The notes beneath the pieces are model-generated. The model was not told where the DNA came from. It saw only the letters and a list, made by a program, of their open reading frames with translations, and made no database searches. From DATKAS01 sp963733765 (GTDB taxonomy: Bacteria; Actinomycetota; Acidimicrobiia; Acidimicrobiales; DATKAS01), in contig CAVTEI010000003.1 in NCBI GenBank assembly GCA_963733765.1, positions 2,046,001 to 2,110,000 of the forward strand: 64,000 bases of DNA, given 5' to 3'. Shown piece by piece: positions 63,874 to 64,000 of this stretch (within the stretch, counting starts at the first letter, position 1; the number at the start of each line of letters is the position of its first letter). Made by a program: the position numbers and the translations under genes.

Positions 63874-64000
63874 TCAGCGCGCGAGAGCTCGCGCCGCCAC
63901 CGAGAGTCGGCGGCTCGCGACGAGCAGCGACCGCTCCGCATCCTCGAGCGCGGCGAGCACGTCGTCGCGTGCGCCTGACATGTATCGCTCGGTGATGCGC
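63874..64000 (-). CDS. C-terminal end of a gene cut by the window edge
   Basis: The minus-strand frame from the right edge reads 41 residues (ARDDVLAALEDAERSLLVA and onwards) to TGA at 63876-63874. It is a helical, Ala/Arg-rich tail. No family can be assigned. Confidence 0.4.
   Translation of the reverse strand, partial: RITERYMSGARDDVLAALEDAERSLLVASRRLSVAARALAR

Overview
This is a 64 kb stretch of a compact, high-GC chromosome from an actinobacterium. Marker genes agree on this: a mycothiol synthase (mshD), a bacterial proteasome activator with a C-terminal Tyr-X tail (bpa), a polyphosphate glucokinase (ppgK), three luciferase-like proteins of the F420/flavin class, a PAC2 protein, and menaquinone rather than ubiquinone synthesis. 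The gene set and lipid-enzyme content (fatty-acyl-AMP ligase, two FadD-type ligases, MaoC, SDRs, APH-type kinases) suggest the class Acidimicrobiia; that placement is inference. Almost everything is coding, and the longest gene-poor stretch is about 240 bases near the right edge.

Layout. 1-8.1 kb is a sugar region: two fold-type II PLP enzymes (one cut by the edge), an SMP-30 lactonase-like protein, ppgK, and a divergent pair of a GH133-type glycogen debranching enzyme and a GH63-type glucosidase. 8.1-16.7 kb holds a class II DAHP synthase, a sigma-70 factor, nadD, a LytR_C cell-envelope protein, rsfS, an Nfu_N-like protein, tRNA-Ala(GGC) and leuS. 16.7-25.7 kb has a fatty-acyl-AMP ligase, a PadR/membrane-protein pair, two luciferase-like oxidoreductases, PAC2, an APH kinase, a CnoX-like thioredoxin, a small zincin and comEA. 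25.7-33.6 kb carries ileS (with an altered HIGH motif), a DUF167 protein, a DksA-like protein without zinc cysteines, lspA, rluD, an Rrf2 regulator, an alkaline-phosphatase-superfamily enzyme and bpa. 33.7-44 kb holds dnaE, assorted single genes and a DUF255 protein. 44-53.2 kb contains menE, B, A, H, D, F and G on alternating strands; menC is absent. 53.2-64 kb holds acyl-CoA ligases, a kinase, an LLM oxidoreductase, MaoC, a nucleotidyltransferase, rlmN, a VIT transporter, mshD, nth and a candidate structured RNA.

Two features run through the whole window. First, at least 21 genes have a TANNNT box exactly 6-8 bases before the start codon, the layout expected for leaderless mRNAs; Shine-Dalgarno sites appear on only a minority of genes, and many same-strand neighbours are coupled by 4-base GTGA or ATGA overlaps. 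Second, about ten genes, including essential ones (aroG, dnaE, menD, menF, menG, rlmN, mshD), are broken by single-base indels that restore a textbook protein when corrected. I read these as uncorrected sequencing errors, so the annotations describe the repaired genes and state where each break lies.
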